Below, piece by piece: positions 31,913-40,611 of a stretch of 64,000 nt of DNA. Origin of the DNA: Gracilaria gracilis (Eukaryota; Rhodophyta; Florideophyceae; Gracilariales; Gracilariaceae); the NCBI GenBank assembly GCA_030374805.1, contig JARGSG010000189.1, positions 1,860,001 to 1,924,000 of the forward strand, read 5' to 3'. The translations under genes and the position numbers were made by a program. The stretch's first letter is position 1. Each line of letters starts with the position of its first letter. Below the pieces are notes generated by a model. That model did no database searches and was not told the origin of the DNA. It worked only from the letters and a program-made list of their open reading frames with translations.

Positions 31913-34900
31913 TTACCCATCATTCGGCATGTCCTCTCCTTTGCGGTTCCAGTAGCTTACCCTGAAATGGTGTGGTATGGCTGAGGGCGGCTCAGCAGTG
32001 TCACCATCGGCGCCCCAGCCATACCAACGTACGGTGTACTTTAGACCATCTGGGGTACGGCGGTGACCTACAAGGCGTTCCACTGGGAACTCATTAGAGA
32101 CCTGGGCTGGTATCGTTTCACCACTTTGGTTTAGATGAGCATCGGTACCACTAGGGGTAGGTGTTTCCTCTGAAGGAGCAACCGTAATCCCCGCAGGTGG
32201 TACGTAGTCTGGGTCGTCACCCTGTGCGTCATCATTAACCTCGATGGGTGTCCCGTCTTCCCGGGGCTGAGTCCTCAGGGCAACCGCTTGTGGGTCACGC
32301 GCGGATTCTCCGCGTTCCTTCCTGGACTGAACCGTCTGAGGTGCAACCGTGATTCGGTCAATAGAGATTGTATTCTCTACACCATCTTGGTTCACCGTTA
32401 CCGTGTGGTCGGTCGACCGAACTACCTTGAAAGGTCCCGATGATTTCGGAAGAAGCTTGGAATTGATATCTCTATCAATAGCTTCATCATCAGCTTCATC
32501 ACCCGGTCGTGGTTTAGCTCCTTTCGGAGGGTGGTCAATAAAGACATATTGACCCGGCGTAGCCGTTACCACTTGGGTTACCTTACGGTCGTAGTCCTCC
32601 CTGTACCGCTTCTGGGATGCTGTGAGCTTGCTCTCAGCATACTTGAGAGCACGTCTCAACCTCAAAAGGGTATTCCGTTTGACCTGTGACGGTGTGAGCG
32701 CTCCGGCGGCTTCTTGTCCTAATGGGTCCCCTTCAACAACAATACATGGTGGGTGTCTTGACAGTATTAGATCGAACGGCGTAGTTTGCGTCGCTCGATG
32801 AACCTGAAGGTTATATGCATATGTCAAGGGCTGCACGAGCTCGTCCCAACCAGTTTGGTGTTCTTCCGTATAATGTCGCAGCCTAGATACCAGTGTTCGG
32901 TTAAAGCGCTCCACTTGCCCATTCGTTTGCGGATGGTAGGCAGTAGTGAAGTAGTGCTTAATACCCAAGAGGTTACAAACAGCTTCAAAGAACTTCGAAG
33001 CCAAGTTCGAACCATTTTCGGTAAGTAGATAAAGCGGTGCACCATACGGGTAGATCCAATTGTTCAAGAACGCCACCGCGAGGGTCGTCGATTTCGTGTC
33101 CTTCAAGGGTATCGCTCGCGTGAGCTTCGAGAACCTGTCGGTGATTACGATGATGTACTGATATCCCCTTGTGGTTTTTGGTAATGGACCCAGAAGGTCT
33201 ATAGCGACGAACTCGAGAGGACCCGCTGCAGGGAATAACTTCAAGTATTTCCTGTGCTTCCGGAGACCTCCACGGGTACGTACGCAAGATTCACATTGAC
33301 CTACAAAGGTATATATATCATTAGCCATATGAGGCCAGTAGTACCCTTGCCTCAAGGTGTAGTACATTCTCGTACCTCCAGGGTGTCCTGATAGCCTTGG
33401 GTAGTGGGCTAGGTACAGCACCCGAGGGCGCAGCACCTTGGGCACCACCTTCTGAAGGGAACCATCAATAGGAGCTCGCCTCACCAGGAAACCATTTCGG
33501 TCGACGTCAAAGTTCGAGTCTTTCATACCTACTTGGTCCATGAGAGAGCGGCAATAAACATCGTTTGCTTGCTCTCTCAGGAATTCCTCGCGGGTAATTG
33601 GCATGACGTCTGTTTCCTCGAGGGCGAGTATTTCCCGAGCGATGGCATCACTAAACCACGTATCCTCTTCGGGTAGAGTCCAGTAACCTTCTAAGGTATC
33701 ACCATCAGGGTTGGTAGAGATGGTAAAGCATGGGATATCATCCTCTACCGGCTCGGTGTCCAAACCATCTGTGGTAATGCGAGACATCGCGTCTGCGACA
33801 TTGTGCTTGATACCTGGACGGTACTGTACGTCATACTCGAACTCTGAAAGTCGTAACCGCCATCGGGCAAGTCTGCCTGATGCGTCGGCCAGACCCAGTA
33901 TCCACCGTAGGGCATCATGGTCGGTTCGAAGCGTGAACCTTTCACCATATAGGTAGGGACGGAGCATCAACATGCTCCAGACTACTGCCAGACATTCCTT
34001 TTCGGTTGTTGTGTAGTTCTTTTCTGCAGCGTGCAAAGCACGGCTCCAGTACCCTATAGGTAGTTTGTCGCCCTTTTCTTGCTCCTGCATAAGACAACAA
34101 CCAATTTGGGCGTCCGAAGCGTCAGTATCCAACGTGTATCGTAAACCAGCTTTGGGTAATGCCAAGATGGGAGGTGTCAAGAGCACATGTTTCAGCGCCT
34201 CGAACGCATCCATTTCCTCATTGGTAAGACATTCAAACCTTGTAGGTTGACCTTTCAGCAGCTTCCTGTTGAGGGGAGCCGCTATCTTGGCAAATCCCTT
34301 GATAAACCGGCGGTACACATTGCACAAACCTATAAAGGATCGGATTTCCGTCTGGGACGTGGGTGGCTTCGCCTCCTGCACGGCCCGGATATTCCGCGGC
34401 GTCACTTCTAACCTCCCAGGGCTGATGATATGACCAAGGTATTCTACCTCTTTGGTGAAGAATTCGCACTTGCGGAGCTTCAACGTTACTCCAGATTCCC
34501 TCAAAAGGTTCAAAACTTCCCTAACATGGTGGAAATGTTCCTCTACCGTTCTGGAATATATGATTACATCGTCGATGTATACCAGAGCGGTTCTCCACTT
34601 CACCTTCGAAAGGATTATATCTAACGCCCTCTGAAAGGTAGCCGGGGCATTTCGCAACCCAAAGGGCATACGCGTAAAACGGAATAACCCAGCGTGGCAA
34701 GTAAACGTAGTTTCGTCCTTGTCTTCTTCCCTGATAGGTACCTGCCAATAACCACAATTGGCATCGAGCGTAGTAAAGATCTTGGCGTTGCCCAACGAAT
34801 CTATACACTCGTCCATTCTAGGTATTGGGTACGAATTCCTAATGGTCATACTATTCAGTCTTCTGTAGTCCACACAGAACCGCATACGGGTATCATTCTT

Positions 34901-36322
34901 CTTTGTGACGGGAACCACAGGGCTGGCCCAGTCCGCATTTGCTGGTTCTATGACACCTTCACGGAGCATTCTCTCGACCTCATTGAGCTCAACCTCCCGG
35001 GCTTTTGGACCTGCACGGTAAGGCTGCTGGTAAATGGGTTTCCAGCCAGGCACCATATCAATACGGTGCTCTGTAGCCTCAATTTGGCCCAACCGGCCCG
35101 ACCACATGGGTTCAAATTCTTCTAAGAGACTGAGGATCCGGTCTCGGAGAGCCTGGTTCTCCGCACCGATCTGGACTTCCTCTCTCCAATTCCGCACTGG
35201 GTCCAGTTCCATAGTCTTTTCCTGATCCCTAACCTTAAAGGTACTGGCGATCTTCTGTTCCATTTTGGTATTTGTCGATAACGGGGGCGCATATGCAGGG
35301 TATGGCGCATCCGTTCCTCCCCCTTCCTTAGAGGTGGCGACCTCGCCCAACACATTAGGTGAGACCGTGAAAACCCCTTGTGGTGCCGGCAGTGCAATTC
35401 CAATAGTGGTATTCTTGGGTAACTTAACAATGTGATTGCTAAAGTTACTCAAGTACACCTTGAAGGCTTGGTTAGGGATGTTGTCGATAATCCCGTTTGC
35501 CATCAAGGCGAGATGTCTTTCTGCCAACCTAGGATGGTTCTGTAGCATTACCAATCCAGGAACTGCGCATGAGACGTTCACTACCATTTGGGTCATAGCC
35601 GGAATTGAAACCAATTTGGTGAGCCGTATCTTGTTTGAAACCTTTTCGGTGGGTATATTGAACCTCGGCTTTTTACGCCAACCATTTTTGGTCTGCGTAT
35701 TACCCAGTATGGCAATACGACCACCTTGACGGAGAGCGACCGTTCGGGACCCTGGCAAAATTGCCTTGACATGTCTGTCAATAAAGTTGGTCCCGAGGAT
35801 ACAGTCTGTCGCTAGACGATCCACCACAAAGAAATTGAGCTTCACCTTCAAGGTTCCAAGTTGTACCACAGTGGTTAACATTCCTCTAAGGTGCAGTGGG
35901 CGCTCGTTAGCGTCTACCAGCGGGTTGATAGTCGGGGCAGGTCGAATGTTCCGCAAGACCGCATCGGGTATGACGCGAGCGTTTAGCACATTCGGACCGG
36001 CGCCGGTATCGAGTACACACGCAACGGGGACCTGTAGGTAATTGAGAAAGCTTACTGAAGCATTAACTTTATAGTTATTGTACTTCATTAGACACACCAC
36101 ATTGGGTACATCTGATTCTTCTTTTTCCACCATTAAGGTTTCCCGTTCCGGTATCGACGGGCCTTCCAATTCACGGTTAGGGGTGACCCCTACGCTAACC
36201 GTTCGGTGTTTTCCTGCTCCTACTGAGCGGGACTGTCCTTCTCCAAGATCGGTGTTTCCTCGACGAGATGAACCTGAGATGGTGATGGTTGAGCTTGTAC
36301 CCTCTTTCCAGATCCATATAGG
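31913..36322 (-). CDS. Ty3/gypsy pol polyprotein (PR-RT-RH-IN-chromodomain)
   Basis: The frame is open from 36,322, overlapping the end of gag by 103 bases in the -1 frame, so expression probably uses -1 frameshifting. Numbering is from the first in-frame initiator-like codon at 36,169 (1418 aa). Protease: DTGAGPNVL at 54. RT: FCVDYRRLN near 431, TLDANCGYWQVP near 467, YIDDVIIYS at 531. RNase H: DTDASDA at 681, TEKECLA near 722, RTDHDALRW at 748. Integrase: zinc finger H922, H929, C959, C962; catalytic D991 (AIDLLGPL), position 1051 is Glu (LLTENGS) where family members have Asp, and E1087 (NGQVERFNRT), with normal 35-residue spacing to the last Glu. The GPY-like region is GPFKVVRS. The end, FPVERLVGHRRT then LKYTVRWYGWG and SYWNRKGED, is chromodomain-like. 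Frame intact throughout. Confidence 0.92.
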   Translation of the reverse strand, partial: PIWIWKEGTSSTITISGSSRRGNTDLGEGQSRSVGAGKHRTVSVGVTPNRELEGPSIPERETLMVEKEESDVPNVVCLMKYNNYKVNASVSFLNYLQVPVACVLDTGAGPNVLNARVIPDAVLRNIRPAPTINPLVDANERPLHLRGMLTTVVQLGTLKVKLNFFVVDRLATDCILGTNFIDRHVKAILPGSRTVALRQGGRIAILGNTQTKNGWRKKPRFNIPTEKVSNKIRLTKLVSIPAMTQMVVNVSCAVPGLVMLQNHPRLAERHLALMANGIIDNIPNQAFKVYLSNFSNHIVKLPKNTTIGIALPAPQGVFTVSPNVLGEVATSKEGGGTDAPYPAYAPPLSTNTKMEQKIASTFKVRDQEKTMELDPVRNWREEVQIGAENQALRDRILSLLEEFEPMWSGRLGQIEATEHRIDMVPGWKPIYQQPYRAGPKAREVELNEVERMLREGVIEPANADWASPVVPVTKKNDTRMRFCVDYRRLNSMTIRNSYPIPRMDECIDSLGNAKIFTTLDANCGYWQVPIREEDKDETTFTCHAGLFRFTRMPFGLRNAPATFQRALDIILSKVKWRTALVYIDDVIIYSRTVEEHFHHVREVLNLLRESGVTLKLRKCEFFTKEVEYLGHIISPGRLEVTPRNIRAVQEAKPPTSQTEIRSFIGLCNVYRRFIKGFAKIAAPLNRKLLKGQPTRFECLTNEEMDAFEALKHVLLTPPILALPKAGLRYTLDTDASDAQIGCCLMQEQEKGDKLPIGYWSRALHAAEKNYTTTEKECLAVVWSMLMLRPYLYGERFTLRTDHDALRWILGLADASGRLARWRLRLSEFEYDVQYRPGIKHNVADAMSRITTDGLDTEPVEDDIPCFTISTNPDGDTLEGYWTLPEEDTWFSDAIAREILALEETDVMPITREEFLREQANDVYCRSLMDQVGMKDSNFDVDRNGFLVRRAPIDGSLQKVVPKVLRPRVLYLAHYPRLSGHPGGTRMYYTLRQGYYWPHMANDIYTFVGQCESCVRTRGGLRKHRKYLKLFPAAGPLEFVAIDLLGPLPKTTRGYQYIIVITDRFSKLTRAIPLKDTKSTTLAVAFLNNWIYPYGAPLYLLTENGSNLASKFFEAVCNLLGIKHYFTTAYHPQTNGQVERFNRTLVSRLRHYTEEHQTGWDELVQPLTYAYNLQVHRATQTTPFDLILSRHPPCIVVEGDPLGQEAAGALTPSQVKRNTLLRLRRALKYAESKLTASQKRYREDYDRKVTQVVTATPGQYVFIDHPPKGAKPRPGDEADDEAIDRDINSKLLPKSSGPFKVVRSTDHTVTVNQDGVENTISIDRITVAPQTVQSRKERGESARDPQAVALRTQPREDGTPIEVNDDAQGDDPDYVPPAGITVAPSEETPTPSGTDAHLNQSGETIPAQVSNEFPVERLVGHRRTPDGLKYTVRWYGWGADGDTAEPPSAIPHHFRVSYWNRKGEDMPNDG

Positions 36323-38352
36323 TTACGGTGGTTTTGCTGCCTGGCACTGATCAGATGTTCGCGCACCCCTGGGGGTATTTTGTCACATCTGTTCGCCAGA
36401 TGGTCTGGCGACAAACAGAGCCAGCAAACCAATCCACCTGTCTGGGGATCACGCATTGCCATAGAGGTAGGTCGGGTAACCGGATTGGTCGGTGCTGTAG
36501 CATATGAAGGTACTTGCGAACCACCCGTTGAGGTTTGTTGAGTGCTCGCCGCACTCGGTGGCGACCTTACCGAAGCTGGTGGGACTGTCGACGACCAATT
36601 ACCAATGGAGGTGGCTCGTGACTGAGCCTGCGGCGCAGTCACGAGATGAACTGCCATTCCTGTTGGTACGCGAATGAGCGAATCTCCCTCTGAGGTAGTG
36701 CTTTCTTCTAGCTCCAATACTGACCGTTTCGGTTTATCCTTTGAGGTATGGGACGCCGACGGCTTCTTTCCGTGACGGAGAGTGTCACCTAGTCCCTGGG
36801 CATAACGGGCAAGCCTATTATAGTCCACCTTACGGTTGTTCGCCAGGTAATTGCGTACCTGCGAACGGATCGCTTTGTCAACATTGTCGGCAAAGAGCGA
36901 CTTCAACCTACTAGTGGTAAAGACATTACCGCATCGGGTGGCCAGATTCCAAAGGCCCAACGAGAATTCCATTTCGGTTTGGCTAGAGCGTTGGCGATAT
37001 GCCTGCACCTCAGCGTAACCTTCCTGGATAACCTCATCGGTAGCGTAAGTTTCCAACATGAAATTAACCACTTCTGGGTACCTCTCTAACATCTCTGTCC
37101 CCTCTTCATCAACCGCCAGGGTATTTCCACGGAGCCTGCCTTGCAGCAAGTGGTAAGCTTGACCTTTAAGGTAAAACTGGAATAACCACATGGCAGCACC
37201 TTCGGAAAAACCATTTTGGTCACATGCAATCTTGAACTTCTGTAGAAACTCAATTACCGCAATGGGATCATCACCTGTGAAGGTAGTATCACCCATCTGG
37301 AAGCTGAGCTTCTTATGGTGCTTGGTGATCTTCTGCGCAACCTCTTGGGTGTAAGCAGAGGATCGGTTTCTCAACCGATATGACCTATAATCAACCGCTT
37401 TTGTGAACATATCGTTCAGCGGCTGACGCACCTCTAGGGTTGTATCGGTGTCCGAATCCGAGTCGGACGACTTGTACCGTTTCTTCTTACCTTTCCGGTT
37501 TCTCTTTGACGACTTCTTCGCCAACCTGTTCGGTTTCTTCTTGCGTCTACCTTTACGGTCATCATCCGACGATGAACCAGTATCGGTATCGGAGCTCGAG
37601 GAATCGGGGTCAGAGTCGTAGCCGCGATTCTTTCCCTTTTTCCTCCTCCTTTCTTTACCCTTGCGGTTTCTTCTTCGTCGCCCCTCTTCTGGGTCAGACG
37701 AATCGTCCTCAGGTCCACCAGTCTTGGTGTCCTTTCGAACGTTACCTCCAATGGGTGGCAAGTACACGTCTCGAGGGCCCATCTCTATATGGTCCTCTTG
37801 AGCTTGCCTTAAACCTTGTAGGTACGCACTATCGGCCGGAATTGGCTTGATTGGTGCGGAAGAACCGGCAGGGATCCCTTGTGGTATGCGAGTAACCATA
37901 TTCACCCCAGGAGTTTTTGTTTCCGCCATTCCTTCGGAAACCCAAAGGTCTTGAACCACTTGGTAGATATGCTCCCGGGCACCCGTTAAGAGGTATGTTT
38001 CAACCAATTTAGGTATGCGTTGAGAGAGCTCGTGCACGGCTCGATCAACCACCAAGCGGGTAACGGCGTCCATGTCCATTGAGGTCATAGCTTCATTAAC
38101 CGTAGCGGTAAAAAGAGCTTTCGCTCGATCTTCCAATTGGGGCCAAAGGTCCTCAACCGTTGTCGGCAAATCCTTGTTAGATTCAGGAGCCAACGGGGGC
38201 TGAGTGACCGTATCCTTTGAGGTTCCGGCCCGAGGTTGCCGAAGCAGTTCCTCGGGATTATCCAGAATGGGTTTAGCGGCTGAAGCCGCAGCAGAACCCT
38301 TGTGGCTAGGTGGCGCGCCAGAGCCACAGGTAATCCTTGTAGGTCTTTCCAT
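36220..38352 (-). CDS. Ty3/gypsy Gag
   Basis: 710 codons from the first ATG (38,352). It forms the particle that packages element RNA. Order: helical N-terminus; a long Ser/Asp/Lys/Arg-rich disordered stretch (about 215-305) with alternating basic RRRRNRKGKERRRKKGKNR and acidic SSDSDSDTD blocks; the Retrotrans_gag capsid core (about 350-530; FTGDDPIAVIEFLQKF, AAMWLFQFYLKGQAYHLLQG, EVQAYRQRS); and one CCHC zinc knuckle CWLCLSPDHLANRC near 643-656. The TAG stop lies inside the pol overlap. No canonical X-XXY-YYZ slippery heptamer is seen in the 103-base overlap. Frame intact. Confidence 0.88.
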   Translation of the reverse strand: MERPTRITCGSGAPPSHKGSAAASAAKPILDNPEELLRQPRAGTSKDTVTQPPLAPESNKDLPTTVEDLWPQLEDRAKALFTATVNEAMTSMDMDAVTRLVVDRAVHELSQRIPKLVETYLLTGAREHIYQVVQDLWVSEGMAETKTPGVNMVTRIPQGIPAGSSAPIKPIPADSAYLQGLRQAQEDHIEMGPRDVYLPPIGGNVRKDTKTGGPEDDSSDPEEGRRRRNRKGKERRRKKGKNRGYDSDPDSSSSDTDTGSSSDDDRKGRRKKKPNRLAKKSSKRNRKGKKKRYKSSDSDSDTDTTLEVRQPLNDMFTKAVDYRSYRLRNRSSAYTQEVAQKITKHHKKLSFQMGDTTFTGDDPIAVIEFLQKFKIACDQNGFSEGAAMWLFQFYLKGQAYHLLQGRLRGNTLAVDEEGTEMLERYPEVVNFMLETYATDEVIQEGYAEVQAYRQRSSQTEMEFSLGLWNLATRCGNVFTTSRLKSLFADNVDKAIRSQVRNYLANNRKVDYNRLARYAQGLGDTLRHGKKPSASHTSKDKPKRSVLELEESTTSEGDSLIRVPTGMAVHLVTAPQAQSRATSIGNWSSTVPPASVRSPPSAASTQQTSTGGSQVPSYATAPTNPVTRPTSMAMRDPQTGGLVCWLCLSPDHLANRCDKIPPGVREHLISARQQNHRNLYGSGKRVQAQPSPSQVHLVEETPILEKDSPAQ

Positions 38353-38478
38353 AGTGACCAATAGTGGTATCCAATTGCTTCGCGAGTATTCCTACGAAAC
38401 CAAATAGGTGTGTGAACTTCCAGAATCCTTTCGAATGTCTTCTGTTCACCGGTAAAGGTGCGACAAAAACCAAGAAAC

Positions 38479-38496
38479 TTCTAGGTCGGGAGACCA
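38479..38496 (-). other. Primer-binding site of the Ty3 element
   Basis: Three bases after the 5' LTR the minus strand reads TGGTCTCCCGACCTAGAA. It begins with TGG, as needed to pair with a tRNA ending in CCA. The complementary tRNA end would be GGTCGGGAGACCA; I cannot name the tRNA. Confidence 0.65.
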
Positions 38497-38499
38497 AAA

Positions 38500-39000
38500 T
38501 GTCGTACAAGTACCGATAAGGTGTGGGGTCCGCCTGGTAGAGGGAGCGGGCGAGGGCTCAACCTAAAGGGGAAAAACACACAACCAATATGGTAGTAGGG
38601 CACCTGAAACCCGCAGGGGCAAACGGCGGGGAAACTAGTCTAGACCGTGTAGGTGTACGGTAGTAGACGTCGACGCGCGGTAAAACCTGAATAGTAATAG
38701 AGTAGCAAGTGACCAAGATGGTATAGTTACTGCTCTAATGGTGCCTGACTTTACAATACCCGAGGGGGAAGGCGAGGTGCACCACAATATATACAAGGTG
38801 CACCGACGCCGATCTCCCATGCAGGCATGACGTCATCGGCTGTGCCCATGACCTACTGTCATGGGCCAGCAATGCTAAACTATCCTAGACTATAAATTAG
38901 AAATTATAAAATACAGAATACCAAATGGGTACAGTGCAGCCAGCAAGGCGCACCAGTAGGCCCACGTGGCACCAACCCAGTGAGGTCTCATTGTACTACA
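38500..39000 (-). repeat. 5' LTR of the Ty3 element
   Basis: 501 bp, TGTAGTACA…ACGACA on the minus strand. It is the partner of 27,496-28,003 and shares the TATATA/GGTGCACC, TGACGTCA and cccatgac/gtcatggg signals. Confidence 0.95.
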
Positions 39001-39902
39001 AATGCGAAGCGTAGGGTAGTGATTTCCCCAAACTTTCAGGAAAGCACTCTTTGAAAGCGCAGCATCCGGTTTGCAAGCGTGCGACTGCTGTGCAGCGGCG
39101 TCCATGATATCACTCTAACGTTCTTTATACGATTCATAAATCGCATCCCTCCGGGTGTCGCTGCTTAGCCATTGTATGGGAGAATCATAATCAGACCCTC
39201 GACCGGTTGGATATGAGAGAGCGTTCAAGTCTGCGTAACGACGTAGAAAGGCTAACGCTGTGCTGGTCTGCAGTAACCGTCTACCCTTGCGGCCGTTGCT
39301 TCGCGCGTGTCGGTGTAGATGGAACTCCTTTGCAGCGCCTATTTCATTCGCAAAGCACTGTAACGTACGGGGGTGAAGCTGTACCACTGCGGCGAATCCA
39401 TGATGACAAACACAAGACCCGCGAAGCGCATATCTCGTAGTTTGGTTCCGTCTCTGTCTCTGCTTAACCTTCGACGTTTTTGCTTTCGCCGTTGCGCGCG
39501 TTCTGGACTCCACTCCATGAGCTGACTGTGTTCTCCGGGTGATGCGGAGAGAGAGAGAAGCATGCCACGCACAATATTAGTTTTCTCGTCCTCGTCGAGC
39601 ACTGCAAAGCAGGGGCGCGAGAGAAAGTAAGAGTCTGACACGCATTTTGGGTTGCAAAGACAATGAGCAAGTGCGCCGTCGAAATGCTTTCTTGCCTTTT
39701 GTGTTGGCTGGGAGGCGCCCTCTGTCGGAATTGTGTTTGATGTTGGTGGTGAAGGTGGTTGTTTTTCATGCTGACTGGTGTCGGGAGTGGGTTCGGATGG
39801 CGGCGGTGGGACGTTCTGGGCATCGAGGTGCTCAAGGTCTTGAGCAATGAGATCCTCGATGTCGACGCTGTTCTCATCGAAGAAGAACGGCGCCGAAAGC
39901 AT
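39001..39902 (-). pseudogene. Transposase-like gene, 5' half (split by the Ty3 element)
   Basis: From the ATG at 39,902 (MLSAPFFFDENS) an acidic and Pro/Ser-rich start leads to CLCNPKCVSDSYFL, a C.C…C motif, and a basic RRKQKRRRLSRDRDG. A frameshift near 39,430 leads to VCHHGFAAVVQLHPRTLQ, TALAFLRRYADLNALSYPTG and SSDTRRDAIYESYKER. After a TGA come the words HACKPDAALSKSAFLKVWG and HYPTLRI, which end at the LTR. This order (Cys motif, CR.GF..+HG/+.R+L, FL..YA..N…PTG, Y..Y, F…W….P.+.+) resembles a transposon-associated family widespread in eukaryotes. The AATGC at 39,001-39,005 is the right target copy. Homology is by pattern only; inactive by frameshift, stop and insertion. Confidence 0.45.
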
Positions 39903-40262
39903 GGCGGCGATAACTATGGGCCTGCAGTGTTGGCACCAGAGAGCCCCAAAAAAGTACAAGCATTTTTTTCCATCTTGCCGGGCGTTTTGAAAAAACAGCT
40001 GGAACCGCATCTTCCACCAAGATTCCCTCAGGGATGAGACCTCCAATTTGCTCGCAAATGGTCTCGTTTGAAAGGTAAGAGTGTGAGAATTGTGGATATG
40101 TGAATATCGTGAAAACTTTGAAACGTGCCATTGCGAATATGTGATATGGATTGTTTCTCATATGTACTTTATCAAGAAGAACAACTTTAGGAATTAGGAC
40201 ATTCCAAAAACAAAAAATGAAAAATCGACAAAAAAAAAACAAAAAAAACACAAAAGACAAAT

Positions 40263-40502
40263 TGTTACTGATAGTGAATAGTTTCCAAATGTGATACAGT
40301 GAACTGCTTACGTTATAGGTTACATACCACACAGACTGTTTACAGAAACTTGGCTCTATGGAATTGTTGCGTAAAGTTATAATATCTACCAAATATCAAT
40401 CTGATATCTAGAGCTGACATTACGTTTGTAACTATATAACATCAAGTTCGGATGTGTCTTGAGTAGAATTAAAGAGCTAAGTTCTTTGTCGTAATCGCAT
40501 AA
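40263..40502 (+). repeat. 5' LTR of the copia element
   Basis: Begins TGTTACTGATAG and ends ATCGCATAA. Contains tatataac, a plausible TATA box, near 40,433. It pairs with 45,279-45,518. Confidence 0.85.
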
Positions 40503-40517
40503 GGTTATGGGTCCAGG
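40503..40517 (+). other. Primer-binding site (half initiator-tRNA-Met type)
   Basis: GGTTATGGGTCCAGG follows the LTR directly. It matches, with one change, the internal anticodon-arm primer site known from Drosophila copia and related elements, which use a cleaved initiator tRNA-Met. Confidence 0.7.
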
Positions 40518-40611
40518 TATTCTGCTTGTCTGAGCTCCCCTCGTCTTGTATTCGTCGTCTGCTTTCCCATCTATTTAATTGTTCTGTTCCCCGCTCTAAT
40601 TACTTTTCGTC

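Larger units (their letters stand above)
27496..39000 (-). mobile_element. Ty3/gypsy LTR retrotransposon with antisense ORF
   Basis: An 11,505-bp element read right to left: 5' LTR 38,500-39,000, primer-binding site, gag, pol, spacer, an opposite-strand 708-codon ORF, polypurine tract, 3' LTR 27,496-28,003. LTRs start TG and end CA on both strands. They differ by about 16 substitutions and one 7-base indel over some 500 bases (hand alignment), indicating a fairly young insertion. Pol order is PR-RT-RH-IN with a C-terminal chromodomain-like end, so it is a chromovirus-type Metaviridae element. All three long frames are open. One integrase catalytic Asp is replaced by Glu. It interrupts a transposase-like gene. 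Confidence 0.9.

Noticed and set aside
35436..36041. Plus-strand frames of 90-100 codons opposite pol
   Set aside because: Shadows of the minus-strand pol frame; unlike the 708-codon ORF they are short and lie within known coding sequence.
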